A stretch of DNA of 64,000 nucleotides from an uncultured Bacteroides sp. (GTDB taxonomy: Bacteria > Bacillota > Clostridia > Lachnospirales > Lachnospiraceae): contig CAMECH010000014.1 in the NCBI GenBank assembly GCA_945913015.1, positions 1 through 64,000 on the forward strand, written 5' to 3'. Below the pieces are notes generated by a model. It was not told where the DNA came from and made no database searches. It saw nothing but the letters and a program-made list of their open reading frames with translations. Of the stretch, positions 8,373 through 16,744 are shown one piece after another. Position numbers and translations under genes: made by a program. How positions within the stretch are numbered: position 1 is the first letter of the stretch; the number at the start of each line of letters is the position of its first letter.

Positions 8373-9128
8373 ATGATTAGAATATTAATGCACGGCTGCA
8401 ATGGTAAGATGGGACAGATGATAACCAATCTTATGAAGGATGATGCAACAGCACAGATAGTTGCAGGAGTTGACCCATATGATGACGGTCATAACGCATA
8501 TCCTGTATTCCCATCAATTGACAGTTGTGTTGTAAAAGCTGACGTAATTATTGATTTTACTTCTGCCAAAGCAGTAGATAAGCTGCTTGAGTACTCAGAA
8601 AAGAATCAGGTTCCGGTGGTTCTGTGCACAACAGGCTTAAGTGACGAACAGATTGAGAGAATTAAAGAGGTGTCAAAGAAGGTTGCAGTGCTTAAATCAG
8701 CAAATATGTCACTTGGCATCAATACACTGTTTAAATTGCTTGCAGAAGCAGCTAAAGTATTTAACCCGGCAGGATTTGACATTGAGATAGTTGAGAAGCA
8801 CCACAATCAGAAGCTGGATGCGCCAAGCGGAACGGCACTGGCACTGGCAGATGCAGTAAAAGGTGCACTCCCTGAAGGATATTATTACAAGTATGACAGA
8901 AGTAAGGAACGTGCGAAGAGAGACCCGAAGGAAATCGGTATCAGTGCAGTACGTGGCGGAACAATCGTAGGTGAGCATGAAGTGATATTTGCAGGCGAGG
9001 ATGAAGTGATTGAATTCAAGCATACGGCATACTCGAAGGCAGTATTTGCAAAGGGCGCAATTGAAGCAGCAAAATTTCTTGCAGGAAAACCGGCAGGAAT
9101 GTATGATATGAGAGATGTTATAGGATAG
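8373..9128 (+). CDS. dapB: 4-hydroxy-tetrahydrodipicolinate reductase
   Basis: 251 residues. It reduces the DapA product with NAD(P)H. GCNGKMGQ near the N-terminus is the dinucleotide-binding turn; EKHHNQKLDAPSGTALALAD carries the catalytic His pair, Lys and the substrate-binding loop; the family C-terminus is intact. The start at 8373 is chosen because GGAGGG lies 5 nt upstream, whereas the in-frame ATG at 8361 lacks one. It follows dapA by 17 nt and shares the lysine riboswitch. The later steps (dapL, dapF) are encoded about 37 kb away. Confidence 0.96.
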   Translation: MIRILMHGCNGKMGQMITNLMKDDATAQIVAGVDPYDDGHNAYPVFPSIDSCVVKADVIIDFTSAKAVDKLLEYSEKNQVPVVLCTTGLSDEQIERIKEVSKKVAVLKSANMSLGINTLFKLLAEAAKVFNPAGFDIEIVEKHHNQKLDAPSGTALALADAVKGALPEGYYYKYDRSKERAKRDPKEIGISAVRGGTIVGEHEVIFAGEDEVIEFKHTAYSKAVFAKGAIEAAKFLAGKPAGMYDMRDVIG

Positions 9129-9158
9129 ATATTATATATGCTATAGGATAGATATTAT
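9119..9158 (+). repeat. Duplicated 17-bp sequence at the dapB 3' end
   Basis: TATAGGATAGATATTAT occurs at 9119-9135 and again at 9142-9158, a 23-bp period. The first copy contains the dapB stop codon. It looks like a small local duplication. Confidence 0.8.
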
Positions 9159-9176
9159 GGGATAAATAATATCAAT

Positions 9177-9240
9177 AAAAAGAAGGAATAAGTAAATTTC
9201 CCAAAGATTTTCTTTTGGAAATACTTATTCCTTCTTTTTT
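9177..9240. terminator. Long bidirectional terminator between dapB and the ClC gene
   Basis: A near-perfect stem of about 24 bp, starting AAAAAGAAGGAATAAGTA and closing with the complementary TACTTATTCCTTCTTTTTT, serves both convergent transcripts. Confidence 0.9.
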
Positions 9241-9241
9241 G

Positions 9242-10522
9242 TCAATGCTTTGCATTTCTGTTGATGTAGCGGGGCTCGTATTTGGAATATACGATTTTCT
9301 GGCTGCTGTAAAGGCTGTAATAGCCTGAAAGCAGGTAGCTTATTGCGATTACCATTATGCAGTAATGTATGGCATCGGTTCCAAACATTTCTATTGCCAT
9401 CAGAAGAGAGGTAATAGGACAGTTTGTTACGCCGCAGAAAACGCCAATCATTCCGCATGCGGCACAAAGCGCAGTAGGGAGCCCTAATATTGATGACAGG
9501 AAACTTCCAAGAGTCGCGCCGATGAAAAGCGAAGGTACGATTTCGCCGCCTTTAAAGCCTCCGGACAATGTAATTGACGTGAGAAGAAGTTTTAACAGAA
9601 ATACATACCATGCCTCGCTCTGCGTAAAACTTCTTGCGATTACATTACTTCCGGCGCCCATATAATCTGTCGTGCCGAGAAGAAAATTTATTGCTACGAG
9701 CAGCAGGCCGCTTACAAAAATCTTTATATATGGATTTTTAAAATATTTTCCAAAAAGTTCTTCGTTCTTATGCAGCGAAATACAGAAAAGGATACTTGCT
9801 GCGGCAAGGCAGGCGGCAAGAATAATTGATTTAAAACCTGTCACCAGGCCTAATCCCGGCACAGCGCCTATTGAAAAGGCTGTCGGCGGAATATCAAAAA
9901 ATCCTGCAACACCATAGGCAATCAGTGAAGCCAGAACACATGGTACCAGCGCCGCATAATGCATAAGACCGACGCTTACAACCTCCATGGAAAATATGGC
10001 AGCAGCCATAGGCGTTCCGAAGAGAGCTGAAAAGCATGCACTCATTCCGCACATGATAAGTATTTTTGTGTCACGTGAATCAAAGTTTAATTTCTTGGCA
10101 ATATGGTTTCCGAAAGAGCCGCCTATCTGAAGAGCTGCACCTTCTCTTCCGGCAGAACCGCCGCAAAGATGAGTAATCAGCGTGGACACTATTATGAGGA
10201 GTGAAACCTTTATAGGAACTTCTTCGTTGCTTTGTATTGCCTTAAGGACAAGGTTTGTTCCGGAATTTTTAAGTGAGTGCAGAAGATGGTACAGTGCAAT
10301 TATCATGAGTCCGCCGACAGGAAGCAGGAAAAGTACATAAGGATGCCCCTGCCTGTAATTGGTAACAGCATAGATTGCCCAATAAAAGAGTGCGCCCACA
10401 ATTCCGACAAGAAGTCCCATTATTACAGAGCAAAAAAGCCATTTGACCAGTATCCTGGCGGAATGTATGAAACTTGCAAATGTAAATTTAATCTTTTTAT
10501 TCATTAAGTATATCTGGTTCAT
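9242..10522 (-). CDS. ClC-type chloride channel or transporter
   Basis: 426 residues with about 10-12 membrane spans, normal for bacterial ClC. Signatures: GSAGREGAALQIGGSFG contains the GREG motif with the gating Glu, and GGFKGGEIVPSLFIGATLG matches the GxFxP selectivity region. The usual GSGIP motif is replaced by NSGTNLV near residue 85. That weakens the Ser chloride-site ligand, so ion selectivity may differ (some such ClCs carry fluoride or act as channels). GAGGAA lies 6 nt before the ATG. It is 19 nt downstream of the CYTH gene and probably co-transcribed with it. Confidence 0.9.
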   Translation of the reverse strand: MNQIYLMNKKIKFTFASFIHSARILVKWLFCSVIMGLLVGIVGALFYWAIYAVTNYRQGHPYVLFLLPVGGLMIIALYHLLHSLKNSGTNLVLKAIQSNEEVPIKVSLLIIVSTLITHLCGGSAGREGAALQIGGSFGNHIAKKLNFDSRDTKILIMCGMSACFSALFGTPMAAAIFSMEVVSVGLMHYAALVPCVLASLIAYGVAGFFDIPPTAFSIGAVPGLGLVTGFKSIILAACLAAASILFCISLHKNEELFGKYFKNPYIKIFVSGLLLVAINFLLGTTDYMGAGSNVIARSFTQSEAWYVFLLKLLLTSITLSGGFKGGEIVPSLFIGATLGSFLSSILGLPTALCAACGMIGVFCGVTNCPITSLLMAIEMFGTDAIHYCIMVIAISYLLSGYYSLYSSQKIVYSKYEPRYINRNAKH

Positions 10523-10541
10523 TGTGGTTCCTCGTTATTCT

Positions 10542-11042
10542 TTAGAAAACTTTCCGGCTCATTGTACTGTTGTGATATTCTCCCGATAATGATACATCCT
10601 CCGTAAACCAGTCGGGTGGGAGAAATGCGCATGACTCTTCCTCAGTATCAAATTCGACTTCAGCAAGTACGGTGCCTGTAAATACTCCTTCAAAAATGTC
10701 AAGCTCAATAGTAAGAAATGCAGGATGTTCGGGATACTTTCTGCAAATATCGGAAGGCATGTAGTATTCATATTCAATAGGAATCTCATATCTTTTTTTG
10801 GTAATTATATTACCGTCGGCTTTTGAAAGAAGGTGGTTATAGCTTTCGGCTGTAAGCGGAAGATTGTACTCCTCGCGTGATACTAAGCCATCAGACTTGT
10901 AGGTAAGATAATAATCGTCATTGTCACGTCTTACGCGTACGACAGGGGATGTTGACAAGTAGCCCTGTTCTATAAGTCTGCATTTGTACCGGTCGATGTC
11001 ATCGGGGATTTGGGAAATAAGAAATTTCCGTTCAATTTCCAT
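10542..11042 (-). CDS. CYTH-domain (triphosphate tunnel) protein
   Basis: 166 residues. It starts MEIERKFLI, the ExExK signature that begins nearly all CYTH proteins, and continues with the alternating basic and acidic strands of the tunnel (RVRRDNDDYYLTYKSDG, KKRYEIPIEY, LTIELDIFEG, LAEVEFDTEEE). Such proteins hydrolyse inorganic triphosphate or other polyphosphate substrates; the exact substrate is unknown. The start is placed at 11042 because GGAG precedes it; an ATG 21 nt upstream has no ribosome site. First gene of a likely two-gene unit with the ClC channel. Confidence 0.9.
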   Translation of the reverse strand: MEIERKFLISQIPDDIDRYKCRLIEQGYLSTSPVVRVRRDNDDYYLTYKSDGLVSREEYNLPLTAESYNHLLSKADGNIITKKRYEIPIEYEYYMPSDICRKYPEHPAFLTIELDIFEGVFTGTVLAEVEFDTEEESCAFLPPDWFTEDVSLSGEYHNSTMSRKVF

Positions 11043-11088
11043 TTGAAATAAGTCTCCATTCATATAGATTTGTTATATGGCGAAAAAG

Positions 11089-11118
11089 AAAAGCCAAAAG
11101 CATGTGCTCTTGGCTTTT
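11089..11118 (-). terminator. Intrinsic terminator of the HU gene
   Basis: On the minus strand AAAAGCCAA/TTGGCTTTT with an inner GCA/TGC pair is followed by a T-rich run. It separates HU from the CYTH-ClC unit. Confidence 0.85.
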
Positions 11119-11132
11119 CATAAGTAACATAA

Positions 11133-11417
11133 TTACTTCTTCTTGCTGTTGACAGTTTCCTTCAAAGCCTTACCAGCCTTAAACTTAGGAGCCTTTGATG
11201 CAGGAATCTTAATTGCCTTTCCTGTCTGTGGGTTCTTACCTGTTCTTGCAGCTCTCTTTGTTACTTCAAAAGTACCAAATCCAACAAGCTGAACTTTCTC
11301 ACCCTTCTTTAACTCTTCAGCAACAGTAGCTGTAAATGCCTTCAATGCTGACTCTGCGTCCTTCTTTGAAAGCTCAGCCTTTGCAGCCATAGCAGCAACT
11401 AACTCAGTCTTATTCAT
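11133..11417 (-). CDS. hup: HU-family nucleoid DNA-binding protein
   Basis: 94 residues, the usual HU size. [11 protein letters not shown] start, [14 protein letters not shown] core, then the DNA-minor-groove arm [32 protein letters not shown] with the proline that intercalates in DNA. The start follows an ideal AGGAGG (8-nt spacing); an ATG 21 nt upstream is ignored. HU compacts DNA and aids replication and recombination. A consensus promoter and a terminator make it a single strong transcription unit. Confidence 0.97.
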   Translation of the reverse strand: MNKTELVAAMAAKAELSKKDAESALKAFTATVAEELKKGEKVQLVGFGTFEVTKRAARTGKNPQTGKAIKIPASKAPKFKAGKALKETVNSKKK

Positions 11418-11453
11418 GTTGAACAAGTCCTCCTTCAAAATAATTATAAGATA

Positions 11454-11482
11454 TATATATCGTATTTTACGTGCTTTGTCAA
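11454..11482 (-). promoter_or_regulatory. Sigma-A promoter of the HU gene
   Basis: Minus strand: TTGACA (11477-11482), 17-bp spacer, TATATA (11454-11459). It fits the high expression expected of HU. Confidence 0.85.
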
Positions 11483-11569
11483 CAAAAATAGCAGATAAAT
11501 GCGCATAAATGCTATGATTGGCGTTGATTTTGCATATCAGACTACATATTGTTGCTGCTTATCCTATTG

Positions 11570-13528
11570 TTACTGCTCATCGGATAATTTTTCCCACTGC
11601 TCATAAAATGCGGCAAGCTCATTATCAAGTTGTTCGCGTTCTTTATGCAGTTCCAGAAGCTTTGCTGTATTGGTACAGTTCTCAGGGCTTGCCGATTCTG
11701 CGTCGATTTCGGCAATGCGGTTCTCATGTTTTTCAATCGCATCCTCGAGTCTTTGGATTTCACGCTCTTTTTTGCGCCGTGCGCTCTGATCCTGCCTTGC
11801 AGCCTGCCATTCAGCCTTTGAAGAACCGGACTTGCGGTTGTCACTGTCAGAAAATTCATTATTGCCGGAGGTCATTGCGGCACCGGATTTTAAATTTACT
11901 GAGGATAGATACTGAGCCATTACATCATCATGTTTTTCTTCATAATAGTCATAGTTGCCGATGTAATTAAGCAGCGTATTGTGAGTGAGCTCAAGGATTC
12001 TGGTGGCAGTGGTATTGATAAAATACCTGTCATGCGAAACATAGAAAACAGTACCTGTATAGCTGTTAATCGCATTTTCAAGAATTTCCTTGGAAACCAT
12101 GTCAAGATGGTTGGTAGGCTCGTCGAGTATCAGCAGATTTGCCTCGGAAAGCATAAGCTTGGCAAGTGAAACACGGGCTTTCTCACCGCCGCTTAAATCA
12201 CGTATACGTTTAAATACATCATCATCCGTAAATAAAAATGCAGCAAGTGTGTTGCGGATTTTGGTGTTATTCAAGTCGGGATATGCAGTCGCAATCTCAT
12301 CAAAAAGTGTTTTGTCCGGGTCAAGGACGTGATGCTCCTGATCATAATATCCGATTGCAACTTTGGTGCCCAGCTTAAAAGAGCCCGAATCAGGTGTCGT
12401 TATTCCGTTAATAATCTTTAATATGGTGGTTTTGCCTGTTCCGTTACTTCCTATAAGCGCAACATGCTCGCCGCGTTTTATCTCAAAATTAATATCAGAG
12501 AAAAGTGTCTTACCGTCAAAGCTTTTGGTAAGCCCGGTTACGGTAAGAACGTCATTGCCGCTTTCAAGCTTTGGCTCAAGAGAAATATTCATTTTGTCAT
12601 TAATTTCAACAGGGCGTTCAACAAGCTCCATTTTACCAAGCACCTTTTCACGGCTTTCTGCACGCTTGATGGATTTTTCACGGTTAAACCGGCGAAGTTT
12701 GGTGATAACCTCCTCCTGATGCTTTATTTCACGCTGCTGGTTTAAATATTCCTTAAGCTTCATATTGCGGACTATCGCACGCTTTTCTGAATATTGTGAA
12801 TAATTTCCAAGGTAAACGGTGCAGTTTCCGTTATCCAGTTCAATAATTTTGGTAACAATTCTGTCAAGAAAGTACCTGTCGTGTGCAACAATAAGCACAC
12901 TGCCCGGATAATTGAGAAGAAATGTTTCAAGCCACTTGATTGATTCAAGGTCAAGATGGTTGGTAGGCTCATCAAGAAGAATAATGTCGGGCTTTACAAG
13001 GAGCAGGCGGCCAAGTGCAACGCGCGTTTTCTGTCCGCCGGACAGTGTGTTTACCGGCTTGTCAAAATCTGCTTCTGTAAAGCCAAGTCCCTTTAGAACG
13101 CCGGTAATCTCACTCTTGTAAGCGTAACCGTTCATCTGCTCAAAGGAATGAGTGAGCTTTGAGTAGCGTTCAAGCATAGCTTCAAGTTCACTGCCCTCGA
13201 CATTTTTCATCTCAGTTTCAAGCTTTCGCATTGTACTTTCAATATTAAGAATATCTGCTTTGATACTGAGCATTTCATCAAAAATGGTATTATCGGTTTC
13301 AAGATTCTGGTGCTGTGCAAGATAGCCTAAAGTGGCTCCGTGTGAGAGGATTACCTGACCTGAGTCGGGAGCGCTTTCTCCGACCAGAATTTTCATGAGT
13401 GTTGACTTGCCGGCACCATTAATTCCGACAATTGCCGCTTTTTCATGTGCTTCAATATGAAAAGAACAGTGTTTTAATATCTCGTCTGTTCCAAATGCCT
13501 TAGATATATCGTTACATGATAAAATCAT
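11570..13528 (-). CDS. ABC-F family ATPase
   Basis: About 652 residues with two ABC domains and no membrane spans. Domain 1: GINGAGKST, LSGGQKTRVALG, DEPTNHLD. A charged inter-domain linker (NMKLKEYLNQQREIKHQEEVITKLRRFNREKSIKRAESREKVL) follows. Domain 2: GSNGTGKTT, LSGGEKARVSLA, DEPTNHLD. A C-terminal Lys/Glu coiled coil ends the protein. ABC-F proteins bind the ribosome E site and rescue stalled or antibiotic-blocked ribosomes; this resembles the housekeeping Uup/YfmR-type group, but resistance function cannot be excluded. The start is set at the ATG after AAGGAGCAA; longer in-frame starts exist to 13555. No convincing terminator was seen after it. Confidence 0.93.
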   Translation of the reverse strand: MILSCNDISKAFGTDEILKHCSFHIEAHEKAAIVGINGAGKSTLMKILVGESAPDSGQVILSHGATLGYLAQHQNLETDNTIFDEMLSIKADILNIESTMRKLETEMKNVEGSELEAMLERYSKLTHSFEQMNGYAYKSEITGVLKGLGFTEADFDKPVNTLSGGQKTRVALGRLLLVKPDIILLDEPTNHLDLESIKWLETFLLNYPGSVLIVAHDRYFLDRIVTKIIELDNGNCTVYLGNYSQYSEKRAIVRNMKLKEYLNQQREIKHQEEVITKLRRFNREKSIKRAESREKVLGKMELVERPVEINDKMNISLEPKLESGNDVLTVTGLTKSFDGKTLFSDINFEIKRGEHVALIGSNGTGKTTILKIINGITTPDSGSFKLGTKVAIGYYDQEHHVLDPDKTLFDEIATAYPDLNNTKIRNTLAAFLFTDDDVFKRIRDLSGGEKARVSLAKLMLSEANLLILDEPTNHLDMVSKEILENAINSYTGTVFYVSHDRYFINTTATRILELTHNTLLNYIGNYDYYEEKHDDVMAQYLSSVNLKSGAAMTSGNNEFSDSDNRKSGSSKAEWQAARQDQSARRKKEREIQRLEDAIEKHENRIAEIDAESASPENCTNTAKLLELHKEREQLDNELAAFYEQWEKLSDEQ

Positions 13529-13604
13529 CATTTGCTCCTTGTCATCATTTTGCAATATTTTATATAGTATACAATAATTAGTTATAAAATAAAAGTAAAA
13601 ACAT

Positions 13605-13656
13605 TTGACACTGCATATTCGAGGATGTATTCTAAATAAGTTAGACTATTTAGAAT
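13605..13656 (+). promoter_or_regulatory. DEAD-box helicase promoter overlapped by a perfect palindrome
   Basis: TTGACA (13605-13610), 17-bp spacer, TATTCT (13628-13633). ATTCTAAATA (13629-13638) and its exact reverse complement (13647-13656) flank 8 bp, so the palindrome covers the -10 box and start site. Because its first arm is inside the promoter it is more likely an operator than an RNA hairpin. No candidate repressor is evident nearby. Confidence 0.6.
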
Positions 13657-13709
13657 TGTGTATATGACAGAGCCGGTTTTGCAGGCTTTGACAAGGAAAT
13701 GAGGCAAAA

Positions 13710-15314
13710 TTGAAATTTGAAGAATTAAATGTAGACGAAAAGATTCTGAAGGCGATTGGTGATATGGGATTTGAAGAGGCGTCACCGATTCAGGCAAAGG
13801 TAATTCCCGTGGTTCTTGAGGGAAAAGACATTGTCGGACAGGCTCAGACAGGAACAGGTAAGACTGCTGCATACGGAATACCTATGCTTCAGGCTGTTGA
13901 CCCAAAGGCAAAATGTGTTCAGGCAGTTGTGCTCTGCCCTACGAGAGAACTTGCAATTCAGGTCGCCGATGAGATAAGAAAACTTGCAAAATACATGAGC
14001 TCTATTAAGGTACTTCCGGTGTATGGCGGACAGGAGATTGTCAAGCAGATTAAGTCACTTAAGTCGGGAGTGCAGATTGTTGTAGGCACTCCGGGGCGTG
14101 TGATGGATCATATGCGAAGAAAAACGGTTAAATTTGACAACGTGAAAATGGTTGTGCTTGATGAGGCTGATGAGATGCTTGACATGGGATTTCGTGAGGA
14201 TATGGAAACTATTCTTACTCAGGTTCCGGAAGAGCGCCAGACAGTAATGTTTTCTGCCACCATGCCAAAGGCAATCATGGATATTGCAAAAACATTTCAG
14301 AAGGATGCTGAAGTTATAAAGGTCGTGCGCAAAGAGCTTACAGTCGAGAATATTGAACAGTACTATTTTGAAGTGCGTTCAAAGAATAAAGACGAGATTC
14401 TTTCAAGGCTTATAGACATTTACAATCCAAAACTTTCGGTTGTATTCTGTAACACAAAAAAGCAGGTGGATGACCTGATATCTGAGCTTAAGGGCAGAGG
14501 ATATTTTGCAGACGGAATTCACGGAGATATGAAGCAGGCGCAGCGTGACAGGGTTATGAATGATTTCCGAAAGGGAAAGACTGAGATACTTATTGCGACT
14601 GATGTGGCAGCAAGAGGAATTGATGTGGATGATGTGGATATAGTATTTAATTATGACCTCCCGCAGGATGAGGAATATTATGTCCACCGCATAGGACGTA
14701 CAGGACGTGCGGGGAAATCCGGACTTGCATTTTCATTTGTAACAGGCAAGGAAGTTTATAAGCTTAAGGATATTGAGCGCTACTGCAAGACTAAGATTAT
14801 GGCAAGGCAGATACCGTCGCTTGATGATGTGAAAAACACAAAAATAGATAATCTGTTTGATCAGATTCGTGAATTAATCGAGGCAGGTGGCCTTTCAGAT
14901 ATGTGCGCGGTTGTTGAGGAAAAGATAAACAGTGAGGATTATACGTCAATCGACCTTGCAGCGGCACTTCTGAAGATGATTCTCGGTGATGACCATGACA
15001 AAGAGGATGATATTCTTCCTGTTCATTTTGATGAAAGCGAAGGAAACGGAAGCAAAATGGTCCGCCTGTTTATCAATATAGGCAAGAAGGACCGTGTAAA
15101 GCCGTCCAATATTCTCGGTGCAATTGCAGGAGAATCGGGAATGCCGGGCAAACTCGTAGGCTCAATCGATATGTATGATGCATATACATTTGTTGAAGTT
15201 CCAAGAAAGTATGCTGACAGCGTGCTCAAGGCAATGTCCAACAATGTGCAGATTAAGGGACGCACTGTCAATATTGAAAAAGCCGGGAAGAAAAAAGGGA
15301 AGCGGCATCACTAA
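13710..15314 (+). CDS. DEAD-box ATP-dependent RNA helicase with DbpA-type RNA-binding domain
   Basis: 534 residues from a TTG start that follows GAGG by 7 nt; no ATG fits. Motifs in order: Q motif ASPIQ, AQTGTGKT (residues 45-52), PTRELAIQ, DEAD, SAT, then the second RecA domain with VAARGIDV and HRIGRTGRAG. A helical linker leads to a C-terminal domain (about residues 445-525: MVRLFINIGKKDRVKPSNILGAIAG...) typical of DbpA/YxiN/CsdA-like helicases that bind structured rRNA. It probably remodels ribosome assembly intermediates or mRNA in the cold. The tail GKKKGKRHH is basic. Confidence 0.95.
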   Translation: MKFEELNVDEKILKAIGDMGFEEASPIQAKVIPVVLEGKDIVGQAQTGTGKTAAYGIPMLQAVDPKAKCVQAVVLCPTRELAIQVADEIRKLAKYMSSIKVLPVYGGQEIVKQIKSLKSGVQIVVGTPGRVMDHMRRKTVKFDNVKMVVLDEADEMLDMGFREDMETILTQVPEERQTVMFSATMPKAIMDIAKTFQKDAEVIKVVRKELTVENIEQYYFEVRSKNKDEILSRLIDIYNPKLSVVFCNTKKQVDDLISELKGRGYFADGIHGDMKQAQRDRVMNDFRKGKTEILIATDVAARGIDVDDVDIVFNYDLPQDEEYYVHRIGRTGRAGKSGLAFSFVTGKEVYKLKDIERYCKTKIMARQIPSLDDVKNTKIDNLFDQIRELIEAGGLSDMCAVVEEKINSEDYTSIDLAAALLKMILGDDHDKEDDILPVHFDESEGNGSKMVRLFINIGKKDRVKPSNILGAIAGESGMPGKLVGSIDMYDAYTFVEVPRKYADSVLKAMSNNVQIKGRTVNIEKAGKKKGKRHH

Positions 15315-15328
15315 TTTGAAAAACGGAT

Positions 15329-15346
15329 ATAATCCAAAAAGAAGAT
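15329..15346 (+). repeat. Left copy of an 18-bp direct repeat flanking the toxin-antitoxin pair
   Basis: ATAATCCAAAAAGAAGAT just after the helicase gene is repeated exactly at 16384-16401. Similarity extends weakly on both sides (AACG upstream, TAAAA downstream). The two copies enclose the AbrB/PIN module. Confidence 0.85.
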
Positions 15347-15373
15347 GTAAAATTGTGAATTTTTAAAATAAGG

Positions 15374-15402
15374 TTGAGAATTTGAATAATACCGGATATA
15401 AT
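15374..15402 (+). promoter_or_regulatory. Promoter of the toxin-antitoxin operon
   Basis: TTGAGA (15374-15379), 17-bp spacer, TATAAT (15397-15402), about 50 nt before the antitoxin start. Confidence 0.8.
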
Positions 15403-15453
15403 GTAAGTGTAAGGAAAGTAAGGAATGTATTACTTTTGGAAGGAGAATTACCT

Positions 15454-15711
15454 ATGGAACTTGCTAAAGTAACATCTAAGGGACAGGTTACAATACCTGT
15501 TGAAATCCGAAGAAAGCTAGGAATCAAGAATGGAGATAAGGTATTGTTCATGGAAGAATCAGGAAGAGTATATATGATGAATTCTTCTATGGATGCATTT
15601 CGTGAAGCACAGAGAGCTTTTTCGGGTGAAGCGGAAAGAGTTGGTCTGCAGGATGACGATGATGTTATGGCAATGATTAAGGAGCTTAGGGAAGAAGGTG
15701 CGGTGAAGTAG
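15454..15711 (+). CDS. AbrB/MazE-type antitoxin
   Basis: 85 residues from the ATG after AGGAG (15441-15445). The first half is a SpoVT/AbrB swapped-hairpin DNA-binding domain: VTSKGQVTIPVEIRRKLGIKNGDKVLF. The acidic second half (EAERVGLQDDDDVMAMIKELREEG) is the likely toxin-binding tail. As in other type II systems it should neutralise the PIN toxin and repress the operon. The stop codon is followed directly by the toxin start. Confidence 0.9.
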   Translation: MELAKVTSKGQVTIPVEIRRKLGIKNGDKVLFMEESGRVYMMNSSMDAFREAQRAFSGEAERVGLQDDDDVMAMIKELREEGAVK

Positions 15712-16110
15712 ATGAGAATTATGCTTGACACCAATGTGCTGATATCTTCACTGCTTTTTCCGGGAGCTAAGATGGATGCAATGATGGACTGCATATTTAC
15801 ACAACATCAGCTTGTGCTATCATCCTATGTGGTGGAAGAACTAAAAAATGTTGTCAGACGGAAATTCCCCAAAAAAGAACAGGCAATTGATAAGTTACTT
15901 ATGATGATGAGTTTTGAGTATGTATATACTCCCAAAGAGATAGAAGACGGACTTTTTGATATCAGAGATGTAAAGGATTATCCGGTACTGTATACTGCAA
16001 TCATTGAAGATGTGGACATATTAGTTACGGGAGATAAGGACTTTGCGGATATTGATATTGAAAAGCCGGAGGTAATGACTCCGGCGGAGTTTATGGAAAA
16101 ATTTCTATAA
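15712..16110 (+). CDS. PIN-domain ribonuclease toxin
   Basis: 132 residues; starts on the base after the antitoxin stop, so the two are translationally coupled. PIN acidic residues are visible: D in MLDTNVLISSLLFPG, E in VVEELKNVV, D in DVDILVTGDKDFADI. It resembles the putative toxin-antitoxin PIN family (COG1569). Expected to be an Mg-dependent RNase that slows growth when free of its antitoxin. The module lies between 18-bp direct repeats. Confidence 0.9.
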   Translation: MRIMLDTNVLISSLLFPGAKMDAMMDCIFTQHQLVLSSYVVEELKNVVRRKFPKKEQAIDKLLMMMSFEYVYTPKEIEDGLFDIRDVKDYPVLYTAIIEDVDILVTGDKDFADIDIEKPEVMTPAEFMEKFL

Positions 16111-16214
16111 TTTCTTTACCGGGACAATGGCTATAGTAATTATGGATAGTGTAGTCGACATTAATCGGATATAAGCGAAAATTGAAACAACTGAATATAA
16201 AGGCAGATAAATAG

Positions 16215-16258
16215 AGGGAAGCTGATACAGTGCAAATAGCATTGCGTAGGGCTTCCTT
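16215..16258 (+). other. Hairpin in the 320-bp gap after the toxin gene
   Basis: GGAAGC and GGCTTCC (with TTTT after) can pair around an inner GTGCAAATAGCATTGC helix; a weak terminator for the toxin operon is possible. The rest of 16111-16411 holds no convincing gene. A GTG preceded by AAGGAG (near 16282) opens only seven codons. Confidence 0.45.
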
Positions 16259-16383
16259 TTCTGTTAGAAAGGAGCTAAATCGTGTCAAATGATATCATGG
16301 CATAAATATTGGGAGTGTGTCAGAATAGTAACAAGTATAAAATGAAAATTTATGAGATGTGAGGATTAGTAGTGAATAACGAG

Positions 16384-16401
16384 ATAATCCAAAAAGAAGA
16401 T
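16384..16401 (+). repeat. Right copy of the 18-bp direct repeat
   Basis: Identical to 15329-15346, 1,055 bp away and only 10 bp from the terminator of the XRE gene. It may mark the end of an inserted or duplicated segment. Confidence 0.85.
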
Positions 16402-16411
16402 TAAAAATAGT

Positions 16412-16438
16412 GAAGCATAGCCGTGTTGGCTATGCTTC
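16412..16438 (-). terminator. Terminator overlapping the end of the XRE gene
   Basis: GAAGCATAGCC pairs perfectly with GGCTATGCTTC (11 bp, 5-nt loop). On the minus strand it is followed by ACTATTTTTAAT. The stem includes the last codons and stop of the regulator gene. Confidence 0.8.
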
Positions 16439-16729
16439 TAATATTGTGTCAAGAAATGTCAGTAAGGCATCCTTTTGTTTTTGTGGTAATCTGTTTATCT
16501 TTTTTATCAGTTGTTCATCAGGAGTATCTGCGGCTCCATCATCAAAGAAATCCTTTAAGGAGACTTCAAGTGTATTACATACAATTGATAACAGTTCAAT
16601 AGTAGGGTTTTTGTTACCAAGTTCAATATCGCGAAGGTAACTTTGTGAAATGCCGGCAAGGTTTGCAAGTTTGTTCACTGTATATCCCTTGCAGGTTCTG
16701 AAATATTTAATTCTTTCGCCCACATTCAT
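16430..16729 (-). CDS. XRE-family transcriptional regulator
   Basis: 99 residues. The N-terminal two-thirds is a Cro/C1-type helix-turn-helix: MNVGERIKYFRTCKGYTVNKLANLAGISQSYLRDIELGNKNPTIELLSIVCNTLEVSL. A short helical tail follows (residues 75-99). It is transcribed away from the membrane glycosyltransferase. The shared intergenic region holds three TATAGAG motifs that could be its operator (inference). GGGG and AAGGGG lie upstream of the ATG. Its target and signal are unknown. Confidence 0.9.
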   Translation of the reverse strand: MNVGERIKYFRTCKGYTVNKLANLAGISQSYLRDIELGNKNPTIELLSIVCNTLEVSLKDFFDDGAADTPDEQLIKKINRLPQKQKDALLTFLDTILEA

Positions 16730-16744
16730 GTTGTTATCCCCTTT

